Below are positions 39,185-48,038 of a DNA stretch of 64,000 nucleotides, piece after piece. The notes under the pieces were generated by a model that saw only the letters and a program-made list of their open reading frames with translations, ran no database searches and was not told the origin of the DNA. Each line of letters begins with the position of its first letter. Position 1 is the stretch's first letter. The DNA comes from Planctomycetota bacterium (GTDB lineage Bacteria > Planctomycetota > UBA1135 > GCA-002686595). The stretch is from assembly GCA_016872715.1 (NCBI GenBank), contig VGZD01000005.1, forward strand, positions 1 to 64,000. Reading direction: 5' to 3'. Both the position numbers and the translations under genes were made by a program.

Positions 39185-39487
39185 TCAGCTCGCCCGCCGC
39201 TCGTCCGCTTCCCAGCGGATCGCACCGGGAGTCGAGAGCTGCTCGCCGCGCGCACGCCGCGCATCCGCGCTGCGGAAGGAGCGCCAGACCACGAACCCGA
39301 AACCGACCGGGATCAGGAACACCATCGAGATCATGAACAGCACGCTCGAGTTGATGCCCGCGGCGAGGTTGCCACCGTCGGAGGCGACCGCCTCCTTGCA
39401 GCTCTCTCAGGCGTAGCCGGTCGCGCGCAGCACGATCAACGCGCAGAGCGGTGCGGCGAGGCGCGCGGTGCGGGCGAGGGCGTTCAT
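39185..39487 (-). CDS. candidate selenoprotein: small membrane protein with UxxC motif (Sec27)
   Basis: MNALARTARLAAPLCALIVLRATGYA-TGA(39407-39409)-ESCKEAVASDGGNLAAGINSSVLFMISMVFLIPVGFGFVVWRSFRSADARRARGEQLSTPGAIRWEADERRAS; signal peptide, redox motif and one TM in a single frame. Confidence 0.85.
39380..39395 (-). promoter_or_regulatory. putative bacterial SECIS hairpin for the small membrane CDS
   Basis: mRNA GGAGGC-GGUC-GCCUCC, 6-bp GC-rich stem, GU at loop positions 2-3, loop starts 17 nt after the UGA. Confidence 0.6.
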
Positions 39488-39498
39488 CGGCGTGACTC

Positions 39499-39939
39499 CT
39501 AGGATAGCGCAGGCGCTGGATTGAGGTGGTAGAGCACCACGTACACCGCCACGCCCGTCACCGACACGTACAGCCAGATCGGGAAGGTCCACCGCGCCAG
39601 CCTGCGATGTGCTTCCCAGCGCTCCTTGCGCGCGAGCCAGAAGGTGCGCAGCACCATCGGCAGGTTGACGACCGCGAGCACGGTGTGGCTCGCGAGCAGC
39701 GCGAGGTACGCCGTGCGCGCGTGCCCTGCGCCGTGGTAGCGCGTGGGCTGCCCCGCGGCGACCGCGACGTGGTAGTAGAGGTAGCAGGCGAGGAACGCAG
39801 CGCTCGCGACGAAGGCGAGCTTCATGCAGCGCTCGTGCAGCTCTCGACGCCCACCCTTGATCGCGACCAGCCCTGCCACGAGGAACGCGGCGGCCACGCC
39901 GTTGAGCGTCGCGTTGACGGCCGGAAGGTGCACGCTCAT
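39499..39939 (-). CDS. DUF420-type integral membrane protein
   Basis: Four hydrophobic helices, LNGVAAAFLVAGLVAIKGGRRELHERCMKLAF; cox-operon location. Confidence 0.8.
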   Translation of the reverse strand: MSVHLPAVNATLNGVAAAFLVAGLVAIKGGRRELHERCMKLAFVASAAFLACYLYYHVAVAAGQPTRYHGAGHARTAYLALLASHTVLAVVNLPMVLRTFWLARKERWEAHRRLARWTFPIWLYVSVTGVAVYVVLYHLNPAPALS

Positions 39940-40574
39940 GCGTCGGGGTGCTCCGCGAGCCAGCGCGCGCGAGCGAGCGCACCCTCGACGCCCGCCTCGC
40001 TCTCGCCGTCGTACATGCCGCGCAGCACGCCCCGCCCGTCGAGCACGACCAGACGCGTCGAGTGCGTCACGCGCATGCCGAGCGCCACCTCGTCGTTCTT
40101 GCTGCGCGCCAGCCACAGCGAGCGCAGCACGCCGTCGATCTGCTCCTCCGCGCCGGTCAGAAACCGCCAGCGTGTCGCATCGGCCCCATACCCCTGTGCG
40201 TAGGCCGCGAGCACCTCGGGCGTGTCCGTCTCGGGATCGACGGAGAAGCTCGCGAGCCGCACGCTCGTGCCCGCGGTCCGCTGCTGGACCCGCGCCATGT
40301 TGGCGGACACGCGCGGGCAGGGGCCCGTGCAGGTCGTGAAGATGAAGTCGAGCACCGTCGGCGCACCCGCGAAGTCCGCGCGCCTCGCCGCCGCTCCGAG
40401 CTGGTCGACGAGCTCGAAGTCCGCCAGCAACGCGCCCTTGAACGCGGAACTCGCCTCCACGTCCAGTCGCGTGAGCGAGGACTGCTCGCGCGCGTCGCTC
40501 TCCTGCGAACAACCGCCACAGACGAGCACGGCGACCGCGAGGGCCGCCGCGCCGATCCTTCGCATCGCTGCCAT
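39936..40574 (-). CDS. SCO1/SenC-family copper chaperone, lipoprotein
   Basis: LVCGGCSQ lipobox; VLDFIFTTCTGPCPRVSANMARVQ. Confidence 0.93.
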   Translation of the reverse strand: MAAMRRIGAAALAVAVLVCGGCSQESDAREQSSLTRLDVEASSAFKGALLADFELVDQLGAAARRADFAGAPTVLDFIFTTCTGPCPRVSANMARVQQRTAGTSVRLASFSVDPETDTPEVLAAYAQGYGADATRWRFLTGAEEQIDGVLRSLWLARSKNDEVALGMRVTHSTRLVVLDGRGVLRGMYDGESEAGVEGALARARWLAEHPDA

Positions 40575-40583
40575 CGCGGAGTC

Positions 40584-41006
40584 CTAGTGCCCCGCGGCCG
40601 GCGCCTCGAGCTCGCTCGCGTGCCCGTGCGGCTTGCCGCGGCCCTTGGCCGGGTGGTCGGGGTCGAGGCCGTTCACGACCTCGCCCGTCTGATCGATCAA
40701 GTAGCCGACCTGATGGTCGCGCTGGTCGTTGAACGCGGTGTCCGGCATGTTCGCGCAGAGCACGATCGCCACGAGCAGCGGCGTCGGCAGGATCAGCGAC
40801 CACACGATCATCTTCTCGAACCGCATGTGCATGAAGTACAGGAGGATCAACAGGCCCTTCCACAGGGCGCAGATGATCAGTCCCGACCACAAGAGCCAGC
40901 GCGGCTCGCGCAGGAACATGCCCCACGCCACCTCCACCGACGTGAGGACGAAGAGGGTGATGAAGATCCTACCGATGCTGTAACCCATGTCCTTGCCGTG
41001 CGCCAT
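40584..41006 (-). CDS. cytochrome c oxidase subunit IV
   Basis: IFITLFVLTSVEVAWGM..LIICALWKGLLILLYFMHMRFE. Confidence 0.85.
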   Translation of the reverse strand: MAHGKDMGYSIGRIFITLFVLTSVEVAWGMFLREPRWLLWSGLIICALWKGLLILLYFMHMRFEKMIVWSLILPTPLLVAIVLCANMPDTAFNDQRDHQVGYLIDQTGEVVNGLDPDHPAKGRGKPHGHASELEAPAAGH

Positions 41007-41020
41007 GTTCGTTCCTCCGC

Positions 41021-41659
41021 TCACATCAGGTAGACGATCGTGAAGAGCAGCACCCACACGAGGTCGACGAAGTGCCAGTACAGACCGGCGAGCTCGACCT
41101 TCATGTACTTCTCCTGCGGGATCTTGCGGAAGATCGCCGCGATCAGGATGCACAAGTTCCAGATCACGCCCACGGCCACGTGGATGCCGTGGAAGCCGGT
41201 CATGGCGTAGAAGGTCGACCAGAAAATGTCGACGTCGGGCAGGTTCCCGTCCTTGATCAGGACCGCGTACTCGTAGGCCTGAATGCCGACGAAGGTCGCG
41301 CCGATCAGCACGGTCAGCGCCAGCCACTTGATGAGGCCCGGGTTGTCGCCGAGCATCGCGCGTTCCACGGCCTTCACCATCGTCGCCGAGCTGACGATCA
41401 GGAAGAACGTGTTGAGCGCCGTGATGTCGACCGCCAGCCGGTCCGCCGGGTCCGGCCACGTCGCGGCGCCCATGCGCAGCACGATGTAGGTGCCGATCAG
41501 TCCCGTGAAGAACATGACCTCCGTCGCGAGGAACAGCCAGATGGCGAACTTGCCGCGGTTGACCGGCGGGCCGCTGTCGTAGTCGTAGATCGCGTGATGC
41601 GGCTTGGGCGCATCGACGGCCGGGTCATGGGCCGGGAGGGCTGCGGAGGAGATGTTCAT
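41021..41659 (-). CDS. cytochrome c oxidase subunit III
   Basis: KFAIWLFLATEVMFFTGLIGTYIVLR; FYAMTGFHGIHVAVGV; LYWHFVDLVWVLLFTIVYL. Confidence 0.95.
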   Translation of the reverse strand: MNISSAALPAHDPAVDAPKPHHAIYDYDSGPPVNRGKFAIWLFLATEVMFFTGLIGTYIVLRMGAATWPDPADRLAVDITALNTFFLIVSSATMVKAVERAMLGDNPGLIKWLALTVLIGATFVGIQAYEYAVLIKDGNLPDVDIFWSTFYAMTGFHGIHVAVGVIWNLCILIAAIFRKIPQEKYMKVELAGLYWHFVDLVWVLLFTIVYLM

Positions 41660-41676
41660 GGGACGATTCCGAGTTC

Positions 41677-42603
41677 CTAGAGAGTGCCTCGCGCACCGAC
41701 GGCGCGCACGAGGGGATCCATGAGGGTGAGCGAGTAGAGCGAGGGCAAGTACACCAGCGAGATGAGCACCACCGCCCGCGCGCGAGCGTGCGTCTCGCGC
41801 AGGGCGAACAGCGCCGCAGCGACCGTGTAGGCGAGGCCGAGCACGAGCGCGGAGGCGACGTACAGCCAGCCCGCATCACCGCGCAGGGCCGGGAGCAGCG
41901 AAACGGGCAGCAGCGCGAGGCTGTAGAGCAGCGATTGACGACCGGCCACCCCTTCGGTGCGCGGCAGCGCCGGCAGCATCTTGAGTCCGGCGCGCGCGTA
42001 GTCCTCGCGGTAGAGCCACGCGATGGCGAGGAAGTGCGGGAACTGCCACGCGAACAGGATCGCGAACAGGTACCAAGCCCAGCCCGCGGCCTCGCCTGCG
42101 ACGGCGACGTAGCCCAGCAGCGGCGGCATCGCGCCGGGGATCGCCCCCACCGCGGTGTTGAGCGAGCTCAAGCGCTTGAGCGGCGTGTAGACGAGCACGT
42201 AGGCCATCATCGTCGCGAGCGTGAGCAGCGCCGCGAGCGCGTTGAAGCGCAGCGCGAGTCCGAGCACGCCCGCGGCCGTCAGCAGCGCTCCGGCCCACAC
42301 CGCATCGCGGGCACGCAAGCGCCCGGTGACAAGCGGCCGTTGCGCGGTCCGCAGCATGCGCGCATCCGTGTCGCGCTCGAGCAACTGGTTGAACACGCTG
42401 GAGGCCATGCCGACGAGGCCGATGTAGCCGCAGGCCTCCGCGAGCGAAACGAGATCCGCGCTCGAGCCCGCGGCGAGCAATCCGCCGACGAAGGCCGCGA
42501 AGCCGACCATGGCGGTGATGCGCGGCTTGCAGAGCGTGCTCCACGCCTGCGCGGACGTCTGCAGCGCGACCGGGGCCGCCGCGAGCGCGTGACTCTGGCT
42601 CAC
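41677..42603 (-). CDS. ctaB: protoheme IX farnesyltransferase
   Basis: LCKPRITAMVGFAAFVGG, NQLLERDTDARMLRTAQRPLVTGRL, YTPLKRLSSLNTAVGAIPGAMPPLLGY. Confidence 0.95.
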   Translation of the reverse strand: MSQSHALAAAPVALQTSAQAWSTLCKPRITAMVGFAAFVGGLLAAGSSADLVSLAEACGYIGLVGMASSVFNQLLERDTDARMLRTAQRPLVTGRLRARDAVWAGALLTAAGVLGLALRFNALAALLTLATMMAYVLVYTPLKRLSSLNTAVGAIPGAMPPLLGYVAVAGEAAGWAWYLFAILFAWQFPHFLAIAWLYREDYARAGLKMLPALPRTEGVAGRQSLLYSLALLPVSLLPALRGDAGWLYVASALVLGLAYTVAAALFALRETHARARAVVLISLVYLPSLYSLTLMDPLVRAVGARGTL

Positions 42604-43544
42604 CGCGCCACCTCCGCGCCCGCGGGGCTCGCCACCGACTCTCTCAGCGTGAGCCTGCGCGCGATCCACAGGGCCGCGCCGACGCAGGCCTGCAGCGTGA
42701 ACGCGCCGAACAGCACGTGCGCGCTCGCCGTGATCGTCTCCGCGGCCGAGACCTCGGCCGTGAACCCGCCGCTGACGAGCACGATCGCCACCAGCGTGAG
42801 CACGCCGATCGCCACCTGCGCCAGAATGAGCCACAGCAGTTGCCGCGCCGCGCGCGCGAGCTCGGGGACGCGCGTCTCGCGCAAGCCGCGCGCGAGAGCG
42901 ATCACCGCGCCGGTCGCGAGCGCAGCGAACGCGATGTGGGCCACGAGCGCGAGGTCGTTGCCGCTGTGTCGCAGCCACGCTCCGAGGAAGATCTGACCGA
43001 AGACCGCGACGATGGCGAGCTTCGCCATGCGCCACAGCGACGCGGCCTGCGCGTGCTCGCGAGCGCGCGCGGCGAGGAAGCCCGCGTCGTTCAAAACCAC
43101 GTTCCCCGCCAGAATCGCGAGCACCGCCTGCGCGAACACCCCGTGGAGGAACGCCAGATTGGGGCTGTTCTCCAACACGCGCAGCCCGCCGATCGTGCCC
43201 TGCGCGCAGACCCCCAACAGCCCCGCCCAAGCGACGCGCACGCGTTGCGCACCGGCCTGCGCGCGCTGCACCGCGATCACCAGCGCGATCGAGAGCAGCC
43301 CGACCAAGGCCCCGAACAGTCGATGGGTGTGCTCGGTGAACGTGCCGACGTTCGCGAACCACTTCTCGATCGGGTAGGCGAACAGGAAGTGGTCTCCCTC
43401 GCCCCGGTCGAGGACCCACCAACCATCGATGGCCATGCCGGCGCGCAGCGTGGTGACGCTGGAGCCGAGCACGACGAGCGGCAGGGCGCTGAGCCAAGTG
43501 GCCAGCGCCAGCCGTCGGGGCCAAGGGTGCTTGAGGGAGTCCAT
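42600..43544 (-). CDS. ctaA: heme A synthase (COX15/CtaA)
   Basis: PLVVLGSSVTTLRAGMA, EHTHRLFGALVGLLSIAL, AHVLFGAFTLQACVGAALW. Confidence 0.92.
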   Translation of the reverse strand: MDSLKHPWPRRLALATWLSALPLVVLGSSVTTLRAGMAIDGWWVLDRGEGDHFLFAYPIEKWFANVGTFTEHTHRLFGALVGLLSIALVIAVQRAQAGAQRVRVAWAGLLGVCAQGTIGGLRVLENSPNLAFLHGVFAQAVLAILAGNVVLNDAGFLAARAREHAQAASLWRMAKLAIVAVFGQIFLGAWLRHSGNDLALVAHIAFAALATGAVIALARGLRETRVPELARAARQLLWLILAQVAIGVLTLVAIVLVSGGFTAEVSAAETITASAHVLFGAFTLQACVGAALWIARRLTLRESVASPAGAEVAR

Positions 43545-43581
43545 CCGTCGCGGATCGAAAAGGAATCGGCCGAGCGCGCTC

Positions 43582-45414
43582 TCAGAGCTTGCGCGTCTGC
43601 GGAATGAAGTCCTCTGCGACGTCCGGCGAGCTGAACTCGTAGGCGCCACGGTAGACCTCGAGCTGTCGATCGAAGTTGCCATGGCCCGGCGGCGACGGAG
43701 CGTCCCACTCCAGCGAGGCCGCGTTCCACGGGTTGCGGCCGACGCGCTTGCCCCAGAACATCGAGTGGAAGAAGTTCACCACGAAGAAGATCTGCCACGC
43801 GAACATGCAGAAGGCCGAGATCGTGATGAACTCGTTGATCGGCTGCAGGTGCTGGTAGACGTCGTAGGCGTAGGGGTCGGCGGTGCGACGCATCAGGCCG
43901 GCCACGCCGACCTGGTGCATCATGTAGAAGGTCATGTTCGTGAAGATGAACGACCCGACGAAGTGGACCTTGCCCACCGTCTCGTTCATCACGCGCCCGA
44001 ACATCTTCGGGAACCAGTGGTAGGCCGCGGCGAAAATCGCGAACAGCGAGCCCGCGAACACGACGTAGTGGAAGTGCGCCACGACGATGTAGGTGTCGTG
44101 GATGTAGATGTCGACCGGCGTCGCGGCCATCCAGATGCCCGAGAGGCCGCCGATGATGAACATCGAGACGAACGCGCAGGCAAACAGCATCGGGGTGCGC
44201 AGGTGGATGCGGCCGCCCCACAGGGTGCCCAGCCAGTTGAACACCTTGATCGCGCTCGGGAGCGCGATCATCACCGTGCTGACCATGAAGGTCATGCCCA
44301 GCGCCGGGTTCATGCCCGAAGTGAACATGTGGTGACCCCAGACGATGAAGCCCAGACCCGCGATGGCGCTCATCGAGTACACCATCGGCTTGTAGCCGAA
44401 GATCGGCTTGCGGGCGTGCACCGCGAGGATGTCCGAGGTGAAGCCCATGGCGGGCAGCACGAGGATGTAGACCGCGGGGTGGCTGTAGAACCAGAACAGG
44501 TGCTGCCACAGAAGCGGCTGACCGCCGGCGGCGGCGCCGACCGCATCCGCGCCGTAGAGGAACGAGTCCGGCGTGATGTTGTTGACCTGCAGGTTCGTCG
44601 GCGTGAAGAAGCCCGTGTTCAGCGTGCGGTCGAGCAACTGCAGGATGCCAGCGGCCGTCAGCACCGGCAGCGCGAACAGCTGCAGGAGCGACGTGATCAG
44701 CAGGCCCCAGATCGTGAGCGGCAGGCGCATCATCGTCAGGCCCGGCGCGCGCATCTTGACGATCGTGGTCACGTAGTTGACCGCGCCCATCATCGAGCTG
44801 ACGCCCACCCACGTGAGGCCGAGCAGCCAGCAGGTCTGGCCCGTGAGCGAGCCCGGCGCAGCGGATTCGATGGTCGACAGCGGCGGGTAGCTCGTCCAGC
44901 CGCCGGCGGCGTGGCCGCCTTCCACGAAGAAGCCCAGCAGGATGAAGAAGAACGCCGGGACCATGGCCCAGTAGCCGAACATGTTCAGCTTCGGGAAGGC
45001 CATGTCGGGCGCGCCGATCATCAGCGGGATCAGGAAGTTGCCGAACGCGCCCGTCAGCAGCGGGATCATCACGAAGAAGATCATGATGGTCCCGTGCATC
45101 GTGAAGAGCATGGTGTAGAACTCGGGGCTGATCGCACCGCCCGTGGCGGGGAACATCCACGCCAGTCCCGGCATCGGGCGCCACGGCCACGCGAGTTGGT
45201 AGCGGATGGCCATCGCCATCAGGCCGCCGAGCGCGAGGAACACGAGGCCCGAGAAGAGGAACTGCATGCCGATCACCTTGTGATCGACCGAGAAGATCCA
45301 CTTGCGGAGGAAGCCGAGCTCGTGGTGGTCGTGGTGCGCGCGGACGGTTCCCGCCTCGCCCTCACCGGGCTCGAGGTGCGGACTGTTCGCTGCGTGCGTC
45401 GTTGCCTGACTCAT
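43582..45414 (-). CDS. cytochrome c oxidase subunit I
   Basis: SVDHKVIGMQF, WQHLFWFYSHPAVYILVLPAMG, HHMFTSGMNP, DTYIVVAHFHYV. Confidence 0.98.
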   Translation of the reverse strand: MSQATTHAANSPHLEPGEGEAGTVRAHHDHHELGFLRKWIFSVDHKVIGMQFLFSGLVFLALGGLMAMAIRYQLAWPWRPMPGLAWMFPATGGAISPEFYTMLFTMHGTIMIFFVMIPLLTGAFGNFLIPLMIGAPDMAFPKLNMFGYWAMVPAFFFILLGFFVEGGHAAGGWTSYPPLSTIESAAPGSLTGQTCWLLGLTWVGVSSMMGAVNYVTTIVKMRAPGLTMMRLPLTIWGLLITSLLQLFALPVLTAAGILQLLDRTLNTGFFTPTNLQVNNITPDSFLYGADAVGAAAGGQPLLWQHLFWFYSHPAVYILVLPAMGFTSDILAVHARKPIFGYKPMVYSMSAIAGLGFIVWGHHMFTSGMNPALGMTFMVSTVMIALPSAIKVFNWLGTLWGGRIHLRTPMLFACAFVSMFIIGGLSGIWMAATPVDIYIHDTYIVVAHFHYVVFAGSLFAIFAAAYHWFPKMFGRVMNETVGKVHFVGSFIFTNMTFYMMHQVGVAGLMRRTADPYAYDVYQHLQPINEFITISAFCMFAWQIFFVVNFFHSMFWGKRVGRNPWNAASLEWDAPSPPGHGNFDRQLEVYRGAYEFSSPDVAEDFIPQTRKL

Positions 45415-46196
45415 TGGCCTTGCTCCTTGCCGTTGGAGAACCACTCGGCCTTGATGTCGGCCATGCGCTTGTCGAATTCAGCCTGCGAGACAACGGTCAT
45501 GCGACCACTCATCTTGTAGTGACCCCAGCCGCACAGCTCGGCGCAGACGAGGTCGTAAATGCCTTCCTTCTCGGCGCGGAACCACACGGGAATCGTGTGG
45601 CCGGGGAGCGCGTCCTGCTTGAGGCGGAACTCCGGCACGAAGAAGCTGTGAATCACGTCGCGCGAGCGCAGGTGGAACACGATGTCGGTGTTCACCGGCA
45701 CCACGAATTCGTAGGAGCGCTCGAGGTCGTCGGCGGTGCCGATGGCGCCGTCGTCGCCGGGGTAGCACACTCGCCAGTCGAACTGGCTGGCCCACAGCTC
45801 GGCGATCGGGCGCTCCTTGGTGTACTTGCCGCCCTTGGGGAAGTTGCTCTCGAACTTCACCTTGGCCCACGTCTCCATCTGCGAGAACGCGATGAAGAGC
45901 AGCGCCACCGCGGGAATCGCGGTCCAGATCATCTCCAGCTTGTGGCTGCCGTGGGTGAACACGGCCTTGCCCGGGCGATTCGCCGAGAACTTGAACACGA
46001 ACCACGCCAGCGCCAGCTCGGTGACGATGAACGTGAATCCGACCATGTACAGGATCAGGTTGAAGAGCCCGTCGATCTCGCCGCCGAAGCTCGAGACGTT
46101 CTGGGGGAACCACAACTGCCAGCGGTCGGCCTCGACAAAGGTCCAGACGCCGAGGATCGGCACCAGCAGGAGCATCAGAGTGAAGAAGTAGCGCAT
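45411..46196 (-). CDS. cytochrome c oxidase subunit II
   Basis: CuA motif CAELCGWGHYKMSGRMTVV; two N-terminal TM helices; LEMIWTAIPA. Confidence 0.96.
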   Translation of the reverse strand: MRYFFTLMLLLVPILGVWTFVEADRWQLWFPQNVSSFGGEIDGLFNLILYMVGFTFIVTELALAWFVFKFSANRPGKAVFTHGSHKLEMIWTAIPAVALLFIAFSQMETWAKVKFESNFPKGGKYTKERPIAELWASQFDWRVCYPGDDGAIGTADDLERSYEFVVPVNTDIVFHLRSRDVIHSFFVPEFRLKQDALPGHTIPVWFRAEKEGIYDLVCAELCGWGHYKMSGRMTVVSQAEFDKRMADIKAEWFSNGKEQGQ

Positions 46197-46226
46197 GGGA
46201 GTTTCTTGGCTTTCCGCTCGGGGCTC

Positions 46227-47606
46227 TCAGTGCTTCTCGCCACTCGCGCCATCGGAGTGCGCGCCAGCGGCGTGATCCGCGTGCGCCGCGGCGGCCTTGT
46301 GCTGCGTTCGCTCGGAGAGCGAGCCGACGTAGTGGACGAGGTGCCAGATGTCGTCGCTCGAGAGGGACGAGGCCGCCTCGGGCATGGGCCCGCCGGCGAT
46401 GCCGTACTTGATGCGGCGGTAGATGTCGATCGGGCGACGTCCGCCGCGGAACACGCCCAGCCGCAGGTTGCGCGGGAGGATTTCGTTGCCCCAGTCATCC
46501 TTGTACGCCGGCACGACCTTGTGCGTCTCCGGGTTGAGCACGAAGGCCGAAGTTCCGTCGCCGCGCCCCTCGGGGCCGTGGCACGAGAAGCAGTTGCCGG
46601 TCTTCGCGTCCATGAAGAGCGTGCGCCCGTGGGCGATCGACTCGGCCGTCGGCGCGGGGACTGCGCCATCGAAGTTGAGCACCTTGGAGTCGGCCTTCTG
46701 CCACTTCTCCCAGACTTCGGCGTAGGCGTCGATCGTGTCGCCGGCGGTGAGCGTCTCTTCTTCCGTGTAGGTCGCGACCAGCGAGCGCTCGACCATGCCG
46801 CGCATCGAGAGCAGCCGCACGTAGTCGACGAGGCCGTGCAATTGCGCCTGCGAGAAGCGCCGGAAGCTCGGCATCGACGTGCCGGTGACGCCTTCGTCGA
46901 GGATGCGGTACAGGTCTGCGCGGCGCGGCTGGGCCTTGCCGACCGCGGTGAACTTGAACGTGCCGTGGCGGTAGTCGCGCGGGCGCGGGTTCAAGAACGG
47001 CGCCGTCGGGCCGTTGCCACCGCCCTCGGGACCGTGACAGTGCAGGCACTGCTGGCGGTAGAGCTCGGACGAGGCCGCGAGGTCGGGATAGTGGTTCTCG
47101 AACGCCTCGCGCGCCGCCTTCTTGAACTCGTCGTTGCGCGCCTCGACCGGCGTTTCGGCGCACAGTTGCTTCCATTGGGTGACCAAGTCCGGCGCGAAGT
47201 CCTGCACGAACACGCGCTCCCACAGCCCCGCGTCGATCGCGGCCAGTTGCCGACGCCAATAGATCTGGTTGTCCGCCCTGAGCGCCGCGGGGTCGACCTC
47301 GCCGCTGCCGTTGTCGCCCTTGGCGAACTGCGGCCAGTTGGGGTTGAACCCCTCGTCCTTCCACTCCGGCAGGAGCTGATAGCTCGGCGCCTGCGGCGTG
47401 CCGAACAGCATCTCCAGCGAGCCCGCGATGCCGGCCTGAGCCGAGGCGGAAATCACCGGCTCGCCGTCGTCGCCGAGCGCGGTCGTGGCGCTGCTCAGGC
47501 TGTAGTGCACCACCCCTCGGGCGGGCTTTTGGTCCTTGTCGAGCTGGCAGGCGCTGACCCACAGGGCCAGTCCGAATACAGCGCACAGAGGGAGGCGGAG
47601 GCTCAT
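46227..47606 (-). CDS. diheme cytochrome c lipoprotein of the cox operon
   Basis: LWVSACQ lipobox; CLHCH and CFSCH heme-binding motifs. Confidence 0.92.
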   Translation of the reverse strand: MSLRLPLCAVFGLALWVSACQLDKDQKPARGVVHYSLSSATTALGDDGEPVISASAQAGIAGSLEMLFGTPQAPSYQLLPEWKDEGFNPNWPQFAKGDNGSGEVDPAALRADNQIYWRRQLAAIDAGLWERVFVQDFAPDLVTQWKQLCAETPVEARNDEFKKAAREAFENHYPDLAASSELYRQQCLHCHGPEGGGNGPTAPFLNPRPRDYRHGTFKFTAVGKAQPRRADLYRILDEGVTGTSMPSFRRFSQAQLHGLVDYVRLLSMRGMVERSLVATYTEEETLTAGDTIDAYAEVWEKWQKADSKVLNFDGAVPAPTAESIAHGRTLFMDAKTGNCFSCHGPEGRGDGTSAFVLNPETHKVVPAYKDDWGNEILPRNLRLGVFRGGRRPIDIYRRIKYGIAGGPMPEAASSLSSDDIWHLVHYVGSLSERTQHKAAAAHADHAAGAHSDGASGEKH

Positions 47607-47746
47607 CGACGTCCTTGGGGCGGGCCTTGGACCCTCCACGGGCCACCCCCCGCTCGGCATCCGAGCTGGGACGAGGGCAGGCCGCGAAAGAGGCTGGGGA
47701 CCGCGCTGGGGAGGAAGCGGCCACGGCCCTGGGTCGGGCCGCGGAC

Positions 47747-47776
47747 ACCTCACGCAACTTGAAGGTCGCGTGAGGT
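47747..47776. promoter_or_regulatory. 9-bp inverted repeat ACCTCACGC-N12-GCGTGAGGT upstream of the cytochrome oxidase operon
   Basis: Direct reading, perfect arms; in the divergent intergenic region. Confidence 0.5.
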
Positions 47777-48038
47777 TTGGTCGGGAAGGTTACGAATACG
47801 GGCGCACGAGTCAAGCGTCCGAGAGCGTAGTCGCGCGTCCTCCAAGGCCGCGACCGCTCCACGTAGGTCCGCACGGGCCGGTCTATAGTCCGCGCGCTCC
47901 TTCCCCACGGGGGTCGGGAGCGACGATTGCGTCGGCGTTTCCTACGACCCGCGCCCCCGATGCGCTGCGCCCTCCCCACGCCGCTGCAATCCCCGCGGGG
48001 AACGGACTTCGGCGCCGCCGGTCCTATGCTCCCGCGTC

